Assembly: GCA_003478935.1 (NCBI GenBank)
Contig: QUFP01000033.1
Location: 1-54,028, forward strand
Length of the DNA: 54,028 nt
Origin: Firmicutes bacterium AF25-13AC
Lineage (GTDB): Bacteria; Bacillota; Clostridia; Lachnospirales; Lachnospiraceae
Direction of reading: 5' to 3'
A program made the translations under genes and the position numbers. Below the pieces are notes generated by a model that worked only from the letters and a program-made list of their open reading frames with translations, was not told the origin of the DNA and did no database searches. Of the stretch, positions 7,638 through 16,507 are shown in pieces (within the stretch, counting starts at the first letter, position 1; the number at the start of each line of letters is the position of its first letter).

Positions 7638-8558
7638 TTATTTGCACTCATTAACCTGAACCTGATTGTAAACCTTTTCAATCATTTCACTGTCTGCCAG
7701 ATATTCTGAAAATGCACTTGCACTTCCGCAGGCAACACCCATACGAAATGCTTCCTTATAATCATGTGATTTCATCCAGCCTGCCAAAAAGCCTGCAACC
7801 ATAGAATCACCTGCACCGACACCATTTATCAGTGTGCCCTTTGGTGCCTCTGCCATGAACACGCTTTTATCTTCGCTTACAAGAACAGCACCCTCTCCAG
7901 CCATTGAAATCAGTACATTTCTCGCACCTTTTTCCTGAAGCTTCTTTGCATAGGGAACTACAGATTCCTTCGTTGAAAGATTAACACCGAAAATCTCACC
8001 AAGCTCATGATTATTGGGCTTAATTACAAATGGATGATATTCCAGCACATTAACAAGCAAATCCTTTGTTGCATCTACTGCAAGCAAAATTTTCTTTCCT
8101 TCCATGCGTGCTGCAATATTTCTGTACATGTCATCTGGCATTGATGCAGGAATGCTTCCGGCAAGCACAAGTACGTCACCTTCCTTTAAGGCATCAAGAC
8201 GCTCAAGAAGCTCTTTTGTCTTCTCCTCGCTGATGGCAGGTCCCATACCGTTGATCTCAGTTCCTTCTACATTCTGAAGCTTCAAATTGATACGCGCACA
8301 TCCATTTTCCATCTGAATAAAATCTGTATGGATGCCCTGTACCTTAAGCTGACGCTTAATCTCTTCTCCAGTAAAGCCAGCACAAAAACCAAGCGCCGTA
8401 CTCTCAATACCAATATGGTTTAATAAGATTGAGACATTAATTCCCTTTCCGCCAGGAAGCAGCTGTTCTGACTCAGTACGATTTGTTTTGCCAAGCTCAA
8501 ATCCCGGTACAGAAACGATATAGTCCAATGACGGATTGAATGTTACTGTATAAATCAT
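7638..8558 (-). CDS. fruK: 1-phosphofructokinase
   Basis: PfkB/ribokinase-family kinase converting fructose 1-phosphate and ATP to fructose 1,6-bisphosphate. I start it at ATG 8558 (MIYTVTFNPSLDY), because AGGAGG is seven bases upstream; the longer frame starts without a site. It has 306 residues, as usual for the family. GGKGINVS (near 37) is the first PfkB signature, and NGVGAGDSMVAGF (near 245) the second, with the catalytic Asp. It is the first gene of the fru operon, about 40 bases after the predicted transcript start. The related tagatose-6-phosphate kinase is less likely because fruA follows directly. Confidence 0.94.
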   Translation of the reverse strand: MIYTVTFNPSLDYIVSVPGFELGKTNRTESEQLLPGGKGINVSILLNHIGIESTALGFCAGFTGEEIKRQLKVQGIHTDFIQMENGCARINLKLQNVEGTEINGMGPAISEEKTKELLERLDALKEGDVLVLAGSIPASMPDDMYRNIAARMEGKKILLAVDATKDLLVNVLEYHPFVIKPNNHELGEIFGVNLSTKESVVPYAKKLQEKGARNVLISMAGEGAVLVSEDKSVFMAEAPKGTLINGVGAGDSMVAGFLAGWMKSHDYKEAFRMGVACGSASAFSEYLADSEMIEKVYNQVQVNECK

Positions 8559-8606
8559 GACGTTTCCTCCTATTCCAAACGATTGCTTTACACTTCTTAT
8601 AGTGTG

Positions 8607-8635
8607 ATTATACAATCATTATCATTCAAAATCAA
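8607..8635 (-). promoter_or_regulatory. promoter of the fru operon
   Basis: On the minus strand TTGATT (8630-8635), a 17-base spacer and TATAAT (8607-8612), a near-consensus housekeeping promoter. Transcription would begin near 8600. The -35 lies inside one of the ATTGATTGATT-type repeats, a natural place for the DeoR repressor to compete with polymerase. Confidence 0.8.
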
Positions 8636-8730
8636 TCAATATTATGCACGAATATGACTGATTATTTTGGTATATCCTGCACAAGTTTGATTGATTTGCG
8701 ATTATTTGGTTGTTTTTGGTTGATTTTAGT
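8618..8730. promoter_or_regulatory. candidate FruR operator repeats
   Basis: The stretch holds several copies of a TGATTGA/TCAATCA-like word: AATCAATCAAT around 8630-8640, TTTGATTGATTT around 8687-8698, and two TTGGTTG words followed by ATTTT near 8707-8730. They flank and overlap the fru -35. Direct and inverted repeats of this sort are usual for DeoR-family repressors. Assignment is by position only. Confidence 0.45.
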
Positions 8731-8773
8731 CATTTTTTCTTCATTTTCCTTCGTAACTTTTGTTTTAAAATGC

Positions 8774-8832
8774 TCAAAAAAAATACTGATACAAAAAGCA
8801 ATACGCCTCACTGTATCAGTATCTTTTTCTTT
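8774..8832. terminator. bidirectional terminator-like hairpin
   Basis: ATACTGATAC (8783-8792) pairs perfectly with GTATCAGTAT (8813-8822). On the minus strand eight T follow, so it ends the long leftward unit whose last gene is the DUF6320 gene. On the plus strand it is followed by CTTTTTCTTTTTT, so it works both ways and also shields the fru promoter. Confidence 0.85.
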
Positions 8833-8865
8833 TTTATTTTTATTCTTTGTTTTCTTCTAACATAG

Positions 8866-9585
8866 TCAGACATGCAGTCGTCTTGATAACTCTGACAAAA
8901 ACGTCTTTCCCTGAAAAATGATTTTTGCAATAAGAAGCAGCACACCAATGCCTGTTGTCACTGTCACAAGCATTGTGTTATGCATAACTCCAACACAGAC
9001 AAGTATTACAACAAGAACTGTTGCTATAATAGTCAGCAAAAAATAAATTCCATAATCTGTCTGGTGCTTTCTGTCCACAAATCCAAGAATAAAATATAAT
9101 AAATTCATGCCAACTACTGTAAGCGGAAGAACAATCTGTACGCTCCAGCCCTTCCAGCCAGTATACCAGTCATACGCTATACATAAAATCATGCCTATGA
9201 TCACTTCATACATGACCATTTTGCGAATATTTTTCCACTTTCGCTGTCCGACAATCAAAAGTGCATAGCCGCCAGCCACACCTATTACAACAAGAAAAAA
9301 TATCGGCTGCCATGTGCGGTCTGATAATACCATAATTCTGTCGACCATACCTGCCACAATAACTGCTGCGAGTGCCGCAAACGTTACGATTTTCATAAAA
9401 ATGAAATCTGCCTGTTTTTTCTGTGTCACAGGAAATACATCAAAGTCTTCTTTTATAGAGGAATCTGCCGTACCTTCATCTATAATTCGCTTTTTACACA
9501 GCGGACAATATACACGCTCTCCAGAAAAGGTAAGACCGCATTTCTGACATCGAATTGTTTTTCGCTTTTTATCAGTATCCATCAT
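8866..9585 (-). CDS. zinc-ribbon membrane protein, DUF6320 type
   Basis: A 239-residue protein with an N-terminal zinc ribbon (CQKC at 13-16 and CPLC at 27-30) and then about six hydrophobic helices from residue 64 to near 225. The layout matches the family I know as DUF6320, which has no assigned biochemical role. Its start touches the stop of the acyltransferase gene (both at 9585), so translation is coupled. Together with the acyltransferase and esterase upstream it forms a three-gene block. The ribbon faces the cytoplasm if the loops follow the positive-inside rule. It might anchor or sense for the acyltransferase, which is inference. Confidence 0.75.
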   Translation of the reverse strand: MMDTDKKRKTIRCQKCGLTFSGERVYCPLCKKRIIDEGTADSSIKEDFDVFPVTQKKQADFIFMKIVTFAALAAVIVAGMVDRIMVLSDRTWQPIFFLVVIGVAGGYALLIVGQRKWKNIRKMVMYEVIIGMILCIAYDWYTGWKGWSVQIVLPLTVVGMNLLYFILGFVDRKHQTDYGIYFLLTIIATVLVVILVCVGVMHNTMLVTVTTGIGVLLLIAKIIFQGKTFLSELSRRLHV

Positions 9586-10871
9586 CAGTCTTCCTTTCCC
9601 GAATAATTCGTGTTGATAATCATATCTGGATCAAACTCAGCCAATCTGCGAAAGAATGCACGCTCTGTGTCCTTTGGACTTGAACTTCCTGCGCATGTTA
9701 CCATCATATGATCTTCATATGAACACATGCAAATTTGTCTTCCGGCACATCCAATAAAAAAGTCAAACTGACAGACATATGGTGCCAATGCCTTTGGCAT
9801 TGTAATTCGCCCGATATTTGAAAAATACATTGTCTGACGCGCTCCTGCAATCAGACCAGACAATTCCATTCCAATATCCTTAAAAATGAGTGGGATTGCT
9901 CTTGCTGCCATATGCTTTTCCAGACTAACCTGACCGGCAATCATTTTTTCAAGCTTTTCCTTTGTCAGTTCTCTTCTGAAATTTTCTGCAACTGCAGCTA
10001 TAACGTCTTCTAATGTTTCTCCCTGCTTTTTTCGATCATAAGTAACTGCAATCAGTCCAAAGAAATTTCGCACCGTCGCTGATGGAAAATAACTTCTAAG
10101 ATTAACAGGAACCATAATTCGCACTGCTTTCTTTCTATCTCTTGGTTCCATTGCATCATAGATGGACAAAATCAAAAGAGACACCAAAAAGACCGTCACT
10201 GTCGTATGATACTGTTTTGCTGCCGCAATGATCTGTCTTGTTGAAACCTCTGCCTCTGTTACCTGTTGGAAAAAGTCAGGTGTCGACGGCTCATGGAAAT
10301 GAAAAATCGGCACTGTCTTTTCACCTAAGAAGGACATACTTGAATTTTTCTCTTCCTTGTTATAATACTGACTGAAGCTGTCTGAATCCTTTTCTCGAAA
10401 TGTACTGTCTATACCAAGTGACAAATCTTCATGCGCAAGCACTGGATGAACAATCTTCAAATAATTGACTACCAGAGTTTTCAAAAACATCAGCGCGCCT
10501 GTCGCATCTGCCATAGCATGGAATACCTCAAAATTGATCCTGCACTTATAATAAGAAATATCGATCAGTAAATGATGCTCGTTCTTATCATAAAGACGGC
10601 TGCATACATTTTGATCTTCCTCATGAACAATCGGCATCTCTCCTGATTCCTCAAGATAATACCAAAACATTCCATGACGGATGATGTTTGTAAAAATAGG
10701 AAACTCCTCCAATGCCTGATCTGCTGCCTGCTGCAGCGCTTTCTTTTGAACAGGCTCTGTCAGCTGACAGGCAAAGCGAAATACACGGCTGTCTTTTTTA
10801 TTCGCCAATGCCGGAAATACCTTTGCCGCATTGTCCAGCCGGCTCCATCCCGGCCGTTTTGTATTCTTCAC
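9585..10871 (-). CDS. condensation-domain-like alcohol/acyl acyltransferase
   Basis: A 428-residue protein of the CoA-dependent acyltransferase superfamily (alcohol O-acetyltransferase, wax-ester synthase and NRPS condensation fold). The catalytic HxxxD motif is present as FHAMADATG (His near 118), in the usual half-way position of the N-terminal lobe. The later DFFIGCAG-like strand and NIGRI turn fit the second lobe. No transmembrane helix is seen. It lies between an HSL-type esterase (24 bases upstream) and a DUF6320 membrane protein (overlapping by a base). The acyl donor and acceptor are unknown; an O-acyl transfer onto a lipid or alcohol is the likely chemistry. Confidence 0.75.
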   Translation of the reverse strand: MKNTKRPGWSRLDNAAKVFPALANKKDSRVFRFACQLTEPVQKKALQQAADQALEEFPIFTNIIRHGMFWYYLEESGEMPIVHEEDQNVCSRLYDKNEHHLLIDISYYKCRINFEVFHAMADATGALMFLKTLVVNYLKIVHPVLAHEDLSLGIDSTFREKDSDSFSQYYNKEEKNSSMSFLGEKTVPIFHFHEPSTPDFFQQVTEAEVSTRQIIAAAKQYHTTVTVFLVSLLILSIYDAMEPRDRKKAVRIMVPVNLRSYFPSATVRNFFGLIAVTYDRKKQGETLEDVIAAVAENFRRELTKEKLEKMIAGQVSLEKHMAARAIPLIFKDIGMELSGLIAGARQTMYFSNIGRITMPKALAPYVCQFDFFIGCAGRQICMCSYEDHMMVTCAGSSSPKDTERAFFRRLAEFDPDMIINTNYSGKED

Positions 10872-10895
10872 TTATCCCTCGCCTCACTTTTCTCT

Positions 10896-11882
10896 TTACT
10901 TATTTTTGTCAGAAGACACTTCGTTTTCTGTCAAAGCATCTATTTTGACTGCTTCGTCTTCCGATTGTCCTCGTTTTCCAATGAAGCCTTCAATTGCCTC
11001 ATAAATTTCCTTTGCACCTGCAAAAATCGGTGGAAGAAGCATCATTCCATGAATGCCGTCTAGCACACGAACGCTCTTTACGCTGCAGCCGGCCTCGCGC
11101 ATCTTTTCACCTAATGCTTCACCTTCGTCACGAAGCGGATCATACTCCATCGTGATCAAAAGCGTATCAGGCAGATTTGAAAAGTCATGATGCTGAAGCG
11201 GTGCAAAGTATGGATTTTTCTCATCTTCCTCACTGCTTCTATAAAGCTCCATGTACTCGCACATCAATGCACGTGTAAGTAAATAGTCATATCCATTTTC
11301 TTCAACTGATGGATATGGATTATCGTCACCATATGAACCATAAGCTACAGGATAAATCAGTACCTGCCTTTTTGGCATCAGCCCTCCACGATCTCTTGCC
11401 ATCATACCAAGCTCCGCGCAGATCTCACCGCCGGCGCTGTCGCCCATGATAACAATATCTTCCTGCTTTGCCTGATACCAATCTTCGCAATGCGCAAGAA
11501 CTGCCTGCATCGCCTCGTAGCAATCCTCTAATCCCTGCGGAAAACGGTGCTCTGGCGCCAAACGATAATTAACAGAAACAACCTTATAGCCAGTGCGCTC
11601 AGACAGATTGGCACAGACATTTCCGTAGCTTTCAAAATCACCTGTCACAAAGCCGCCGCCATGAAAAAATAAAATAAGCGGTGCCACTTTTCCGTCATAG
11701 CTGTAGGTACGAAGCAAGATATCACGCCCTTCAAGATAGAGAATGCGATCCATTGTATTGCAGCTTCTTCCTTTGTAATACGGATACATTTTTTCTTTTT
11801 TACGGTTCTTCTCGTAGTCTTTTGTCATATCACCCTGATGACGTGACATTGTTCGAATTGCGGCTCTTAAAACTTTATTCAT
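10896..11882 (-). CDS. alpha/beta hydrolase, HSL-type esterase
   Basis: A 328-residue carboxylesterase of the hormone-sensitive lipase group. The oxyanion motif HGGGF is near 72 and the nucleophile Ser is in GDSAGG near 147. The catalytic Asp is likely in EYDPLRDEG near 246 and the His in GIHGMM near 278, so the triad is complete. There is no signal peptide, so it is cytoplasmic. It precedes the acyltransferase gene by 24 bases. Esterase and acyltransferase side by side suggest a pair that adds and removes the same acyl group, or one that handles the same ester. The substrate is unknown. Confidence 0.85.
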   Translation of the reverse strand: MNKVLRAAIRTMSRHQGDMTKDYEKNRKKEKMYPYYKGRSCNTMDRILYLEGRDILLRTYSYDGKVAPLILFFHGGGFVTGDFESYGNVCANLSERTGYKVVSVNYRLAPEHRFPQGLEDCYEAMQAVLAHCEDWYQAKQEDIVIMGDSAGGEICAELGMMARDRGGLMPKRQVLIYPVAYGSYGDDNPYPSVEENGYDYLLTRALMCEYMELYRSSEEDEKNPYFAPLQHHDFSNLPDTLLITMEYDPLRDEGEALGEKMREAGCSVKSVRVLDGIHGMMLLPPIFAGAKEIYEAIEGFIGKRGQSEDEAVKIDALTENEVSSDKNK

Positions 11883-11924
11883 AAATGGCTGTATTCCTTT
11901 CTGTGGTATGCAGTCACAAAACTT

Positions 11925-12410
11925 TTATAACTTGCACAATGTAAAGTGTGCCTCGCCTTCACGGTCAATTTCCATCAATATATATGTGTGGGCAAAACCA
12001 TCCTGACGCGGCAAAGTTAAACTTCCTGGATTTAAGATAGTGACATCCCTTCCCTGATTGATAATCGGCACGTGAGTGTGACCATACATTGCGATGTCTG
12101 CTCCACGAAGAAGTGCTGCCTCTTTGAGTGTCTGGATTCCGAAATTTACCTGATAACGATGTCCATGTGTCAAAAAGACGCGGTACTTTCCGATTTCTAT
12201 TAACTTATCCTGGGCAAGATCAGATGAATAATCACAGTTTCCGCGCACAATATCAACAGGGCAGCCTGCTAAGCGTGCAATCTCATCCTGCTGTCCCTCT
12301 GAGTCACCAAGATGAATCAATCTGTCTGGCTTTCCTGTTCTGGCTAACATTTCCTTAAAATAATTAAGTCTTCCATGTGTGTCACTGACAAGCAGAATGC
12401 GCTCACTCAT
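11925..12410 (-). CDS. YfcE/MJ0936-type metallophosphoesterase
   Basis: A 161-residue calcineurin-fold phosphodiesterase. All metal-binding motifs are visible: SDTHG (9-13), LGDSE (near 37), GNCDY (near 57), THGH (near 80) and GHTHVP (near 105). Members hydrolyse small phosphodiesters with Mn; the natural substrate is not settled. The ATG overlaps the end of rdgB by eight bases, a pairing common in Firmicutes and thus part of a housekeeping operon. Confidence 0.9.
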   Translation of the reverse strand: MSERILLVSDTHGRLNYFKEMLARTGKPDRLIHLGDSEGQQDEIARLAGCPVDIVRGNCDYSSDLAQDKLIEIGKYRVFLTHGHRYQVNFGIQTLKEAALLRGADIAMYGHTHVPIINQGRDVTILNPGSLTLPRQDGFAHTYILMEIDREGEAHFTLCKL

Positions 12411-13008
12411 TATTACTTTCCTCTTTTTGCAAAATTGCCTTCATGGCACGAAGTGCTTTTCCTCTATGGCTGATCTTGTTTTTCTCTTCTGCTGAAATCT
12501 CTGCCGTTGTCTTGCCGAGCTCTGGCACATACACAATCGGATCATAGCCAAAGCCACCACAGCCTGCCGGTGTCTTTGCGATTACACCCTCGATGGTGCC
12601 GCGTGTAACAGCAGTATGGCCATCTGGAAAGCTGGCTGCAATCACACAAACAAAGCGTGCACTGCGGTCATTCCCTTCCACTCCATCAAGACGGTCAATG
12701 ATAGACTGATTTTTGATATCATATGATGTGTCCTCACCCATATATCTGGCTGAATGTACACCTGGTTCTTTATTTAAATAATCAACCTCCAGACCAGAAT
12801 CATCAGCCAGAATGATGCCATCAGTATATGGACGAAGCGCATTTGCCTTAATCAGAGCATTTTCCTCAAATGTGCTGCCATTCTCGTCGATATCAACCTT
12901 GATGCCAGCATCCTTAAGAGACGTAATCTCATAGCCGCTTCCTTCCATAATCATGCGGATCTCTCGCATCTTTCCCTCATTTGTGGTTGCGAATAATATT
13001 TTTTTCAT
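12403..13008 (-). CDS. rdgB: RdgB/HAM1 non-canonical purine NTP pyrophosphatase
   Basis: A 201-residue house-cleaning enzyme that removes dITP, XTP and similar nucleotides by cutting them to the monophosphate. Signatures are the N-terminal ATTNEGKMREI, DDSGLEVDYL near 68 with the catalytic acidic residues, and the GCGGFGYDPIV loop followed by SHRGKAL near the C-terminus. It overlaps the phosphoesterase gene and follows the papain-like protease gene by 24 bases. Confidence 0.95.
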   Translation of the reverse strand: MKKILFATTNEGKMREIRMIMEGSGYEITSLKDAGIKVDIDENGSTFEENALIKANALRPYTDGIILADDSGLEVDYLNKEPGVHSARYMGEDTSYDIKNQSIIDRLDGVEGNDRSARFVCVIAASFPDGHTAVTRGTIEGVIAKTPAGCGGFGYDPIVYVPELGKTTAEISAEEKNKISHRGKALRAMKAILQKEESNNE

Positions 13009-13032
13009 GGTGTTTTTTTTCCTTATTCTTTC

Positions 13033-14736
13033 TTACTGTTCTTTTGTGTATGCCTTCAAACATATGTTGCACTTATATTTGTCCTGCGCAGACTGCCAGC
13101 TTGTACCTTTCATGCTGATGTAGCCCTCGTTTCCACTCAGGTTTGCAATGACAGCGCCATCCTTGCTGGTGTACTCGACTGCTACAGGTCGCTCACTGCC
13201 TGGCGTGCGCACGTAGACGATCACTGCATATCGATCACCATCTGATAAAAGCACTGGCTTGTCCAATTTGACTGTGTAATACCCGGCATTTGAAAAACTG
13301 CCAGATGCCGCCTTTTTCTGGAATGTCAGATCAGCCTCTCCTGTCACCTTATTTACCACATAAACTTCATAACTAGTGTCTGGTGCTGTGGCATAAAAAC
13401 CAACAGCTTCAAGCACCTCTTCGCCATTTGCAGTATAAAGATTTGCAAAGTAAGCTTCCTCGTTTCCATAACCAAGCTGTCCAACCCATCCGCACTTATC
13501 TGACTGGTAAATTCGATCATAATTATCTGTATTTTCAATTTTTGTGTAGGCTGCATTATAGATGCCGACGTTGGAATCATAATAAGACACCCAGAAATAT
13601 CCGCCGTCACCAAAGCCAGTTCCCCAGCTGTTCATGCAAAGCCATGCACCATTTCCCTCTGGCTGTGTACGAAAATTTGACGCGGCATAACCATCATCCC
13701 AGCCAACAATCAGCGTATCATGATTTATTTTGTTCGTTCCTATATAACAGTATGCGTTCTGTGCATTGTTATAATATGAAGATTCGCTGTTTTCACCGCT
13801 GACCTCACAGTAGATAGATGTCTGGACACTTCCATACAGATAAACAGCCCGCTTAATTGCAGATTGATCTTTTGACGGAATAATCTGAATTTCCTGAACA
13901 TGCTTGACTGCCCTTAATGATGTATCAGTTTTTCCATCACCGTATGGGTCATCTTCTTCACGCACAGGTCCTTTCCATGAGAGCAGATACGCCATCGCCA
14001 TAGTGTACTCACCGCCCGTATCCTGTCCCCAGGTATATCCATTATTCAGACTCATGTGATCAACTGAGAAATGCCAGCTTTCCTCCGGAAGAAGTGCTGC
14101 CTCTAGTGCACCGACTGATGCAAATGCCCAGCATGTACCAAGCTTTCCCTGATTCATAACTGGCGCATCAAGACCATACAGCCTTGGGTCAAATGCTGAA
14201 GGAAGCTTAGAGGCTTCTGGACGGATATCAGTAAATCGAATTGTATTGGCTGATGCATCCCACTCGACCTCATAGTCAAGTCCCTTCGCTACTACATCTG
14301 CACTTAAATAGTAAGATCCTCCCTGAAAAACAAGTGCATTCGTGATCTTTTCCTTTTCACCATTGATTACGATCTCTTCTTTATTTTCCTCTGCCTCTAT
14401 GCTTCGGTCATTGCGGTATGCCTTCAGTGTTTTGTGATCATAGATTCCTACATTGCAAAGAAAGACATCGCGAAGCGTATCCACTGGAATCATCAGTTGT
14501 CTGTCATCTGCCATATATGGCTGTATATCATTCTTTGCCAAGTGCTTTCCATCCACGCTCAGACTGATTTCCTTTTGGTTTGTCTTTGCTGCAATCAGCT
14601 CATTCCACTCATCACAAACGCCTGCCTGCGTATAGCCGCTTCGAACTGTGCTTGTTGTCTGCCTTTGGTACAGACAGACAACAGCCAACAATAACAGTGC
14701 AAGCGCTGCGGCAATATACCACTGTTTATATTTCAC
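13033..14736 (-). CDS. secreted papain-like (C1) protease with stalk and lectin-like domains
   Basis: A 567-residue exported cysteine protease. Residues 5-24 form a signal or anchor helix. Around 58-165 is a copper-amine-oxidase-N type stalk domain (MIPVDTLRDVF and YYLSADVVAKGLDYEVEWD). The C1 domain has NQGKLGTCWAF (Cys near 202), the His in INHDTLIVGWDDGY (near 340) and the Asn in MNSWGTGFGDGGYFWVSY (near 368), so it is complete. A beta-rich lectin-like domain follows from about 425. No sortase motif or C-terminal anchor is seen. It overlaps the THUMP methyltransferase gene by 11 bases. The target is probably an extracellular or wall protein. Confidence 0.88.
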   Translation of the reverse strand: MKYKQWYIAAALALLLLAVVCLYQRQTTSTVRSGYTQAGVCDEWNELIAAKTNQKEISLSVDGKHLAKNDIQPYMADDRQLMIPVDTLRDVFLCNVGIYDHKTLKAYRNDRSIEAEENKEEIVINGEKEKITNALVFQGGSYYLSADVVAKGLDYEVEWDASANTIRFTDIRPEASKLPSAFDPRLYGLDAPVMNQGKLGTCWAFASVGALEAALLPEESWHFSVDHMSLNNGYTWGQDTGGEYTMAMAYLLSWKGPVREEDDPYGDGKTDTSLRAVKHVQEIQIIPSKDQSAIKRAVYLYGSVQTSIYCEVSGENSESSYYNNAQNAYCYIGTNKINHDTLIVGWDDGYAASNFRTQPEGNGAWLCMNSWGTGFGDGGYFWVSYYDSNVGIYNAAYTKIENTDNYDRIYQSDKCGWVGQLGYGNEEAYFANLYTANGEEVLEAVGFYATAPDTSYEVYVVNKVTGEADLTFQKKAASGSFSNAGYYTVKLDKPVLLSDGDRYAVIVYVRTPGSERPVAVEYTSKDGAVIANLSGNEGYISMKGTSWQSAQDKYKCNICLKAYTKEQ

Positions 14737-15889
14737 TCGTTCTTTGTTCCCTTCTCGGCGGCTTCGGGCCGATGTACTGATAATAGTAGGTCTTAATCAT
14801 TCCATTATAAATTTTACGGTTCTTGTCCGCTTTCTTGCCAATTGCATTCTGTGCATCCTCATAGGATGTGATTAAATACATAGACCATGTGTCCAGCTTG
14901 GCAAAACGATCACCTATTGTACGGTACAGCTCCGGCAGATCTGCCTTCTCTTCAAGACGCTCGCCATATGGCGGATTCGTGATAATAAAGCCATACTTTC
15001 CAGGATGGGACAATGCGCTTACAGGACGCTGCTGCAAATGAATCATATGATCAACACCGGCACGCTGTGCATTCTCTCTTGCCATGCGCACAGCAGACGG
15101 ATCAATATCGTATCCCTGAATATCTGTCTTTACAGACAAATCTACAAGATCATTTGCCTCGTCCATCGCATCATACCAGGTTTTCTTTGGAATCAAATTT
15201 TTCCAGCTTTCAGATAGGAAGCTTCTGTTCATACCCGGTGCCATATTCGCTGCCATCATAGCTGCTTCGATTGCAAAGGTACCGCTTCCGCAGAATGGAT
15301 CAACAAGAATACGATCCTTCTTCCACGGTGTCAGCATAATCAATGCACTTGCAAGTGTCTCACTGATTGGTGCCTTTGTTGTACTCTGACGATATCCTCT
15401 CTTATGAAGACTCTCTCCTGTTGAATCAATGCCGACAGTAAACTCGTCCTTCATGGCAAATACTCGTACTGGATAAGATGCACCTGTCTCCGGAATCACC
15501 TCTGTATGGTACGCACTCTTTAAGCGCTCTACGATTGCTTTTTTCATGATGGACTGGATGTCTGATGATGAATAAAGCTTACTCTTTACGGTGGATGCCT
15601 TTGTTACCCATACCTTGCCATCCTTTGGAATCCACTCTTCCCATGGTAGTGCCTTTGTGCACTCAAACAGCTCGTCAAATGTGCGCGCTGTAAAGCTGCC
15701 TGCCTTTAATAGGATACGCTCTGCGCTGCGAAGAAATACATTAGCGCGGCAGAGCGCCTCCATATCTCCTATAAAGGTTACTCTTCCATCTTCTGTTTTG
15801 CTGATATCGTAGCCAAGATCATCGATCTCTCTTTTTAACACCGCCTCTAATCCAAAGTGACACGGTGCAATTAATTCGTATGTTTTCAT
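14726..15889 (-). CDS. THUMP-domain class I RNA methyltransferase (RlmL/Trm14 family)
   Basis: A 387-residue SAM-dependent methyltransferase of the YcbY/YpsC group, which methylates guanine N2 in 23S rRNA. The N-terminal half holds a ferredoxin-like part and the THUMP RNA-binding domain (about 45-155). The catalytic half has DPFCGSGTFAIEAA (near 200) for SAM and ITNPPYGERL (near 306) for the flipped base. Length fits the one-domain Firmicute form and not the double E. coli RlmKL. It heads the leftward unit and overlaps the protease gene. Confidence 0.9.
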   Translation of the reverse strand: MKTYELIAPCHFGLEAVLKREIDDLGYDISKTEDGRVTFIGDMEALCRANVFLRSAERILLKAGSFTARTFDELFECTKALPWEEWIPKDGKVWVTKASTVKSKLYSSSDIQSIMKKAIVERLKSAYHTEVIPETGASYPVRVFAMKDEFTVGIDSTGESLHKRGYRQSTTKAPISETLASALIMLTPWKKDRILVDPFCGSGTFAIEAAMMAANMAPGMNRSFLSESWKNLIPKKTWYDAMDEANDLVDLSVKTDIQGYDIDPSAVRMARENAQRAGVDHMIHLQQRPVSALSHPGKYGFIITNPPYGERLEEKADLPELYRTIGDRFAKLDTWSMYLITSYEDAQNAIGKKADKNRKIYNGMIKTYYYQYIGPKPPRREQRTSEI

Positions 15890-15968
15890 TTAGCCTCCAA
15901 TTTTGTGTTTTTATATTTGTAAGCCAGACGTTTTTCCTGCAGCATTTATCATACAATAGCTACATAAG

Positions 15969-16262
15969 CTACATATTGCTGAAACGACGGTATGCCTGCA
16001 GCCCTCCATTTACGGAGAGCACATCATAGCCGTACTGGCTTAACTTTCTGCCTGCGAGAATACTGGTTGTACCCCACTCACAGTATAACACTAGAAGGCG
16101 GTTTCGGGGAAGTCTTTTCTTATAATCTTCTAAAAAATCATAAGGAATATTTACGGCACCCTCGATATGACCCTTCTCATACTCTTCTTTTGTGCGAAGA
16201 TCGATCAGGTAGGCACCTGATCTTCTATAATCATCAAGTGTACTTGCTGCGATTAGTCTCAT
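15969..16262 (-). CDS. single-domain rhodanese-like sulfurtransferase
   Basis: A 97-residue rhodanese domain starting at ATG 16262 (MRLIAAST), chosen because GGAGG lies eight bases upstream; a GTG three codons earlier would put the site inside the gene. The active-site Cys is present in the loop CEWGTTS (near 60), preceded by LIDLRTKEEYEKGHI. It carries persulfide sulfur, but the partner is unknown. It is probably transcribed alone from the divergent spacer before the LytTR regulator. Confidence 0.88.
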   Translation of the reverse strand: MRLIAASTLDDYRRSGAYLIDLRTKEEYEKGHIEGAVNIPYDFLEDYKKRLPRNRLLVLYCEWGTTSILAGRKLSQYGYDVLSVNGGLQAYRRFSNM

Positions 16263-16324
16263 GAAAAGCACCTCCGAAAATTTCTCGTCTTTTCAGACTA
16301 TGCTATACTTTATTCTATGCGTAT

Positions 16325-16445
16325 GTTACTCGGAAGGTCTATGAAGGGCAGCATCATAAGTTGATGTTCACGGACATGGTTACGAAAAGCCCTTCGGTGA
16401 TGGTTTCGTCGGCGCCCCTTGTTCCCGCAACGCTGTTTCGGTAAC
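16325..16445. repeat. imperfect palindromic region
   Basis: Outer arms GTTAC (16325-16329) and GTAAC (16441-16445) enclose a hairpin with GAAGGGC (16343-16349) pairing GCCCTTC (16389-16395) and CATCA (16352-16356) pairing TGATG (16362-16366). It lies in the divergent spacer, just outside the consensus promoter of the LytTR operon. It is denser in G and C than its flanks. Its role is unknown. Confidence 0.45.
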
Positions 16446-16446
16446 G

Positions 16447-16475
16447 TTGACAACTCATTAATGTCTTGGTATAAT
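16447..16475 (+). promoter_or_regulatory. consensus promoter of the LytTR-GHKL-ABC operon
   Basis: TTGACA (16447-16452), a 17-base spacer and TATAAT (16470-16475), a perfect vegetative promoter. Start near 16482 gives a leader of about 26 bases before the regulator. The regulator genes are therefore probably made constitutively. Confidence 0.88.
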
Positions 16476-16507
16476 TTAACAAAATTATTGGAACGGCGGT
16501 GATGACC

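Noticed and set aside
8654..8860. Phe/Ser-rich 68-residue ORF
   Set aside because: It is the translation of operator repeats and the terminator, with low-complexity composition and no start signal.
13383..13802. 139-residue plus-strand ORF
   Set aside because: It is antisense to the catalytic domain of the papain-like protease and has no start signal; a shadow frame.
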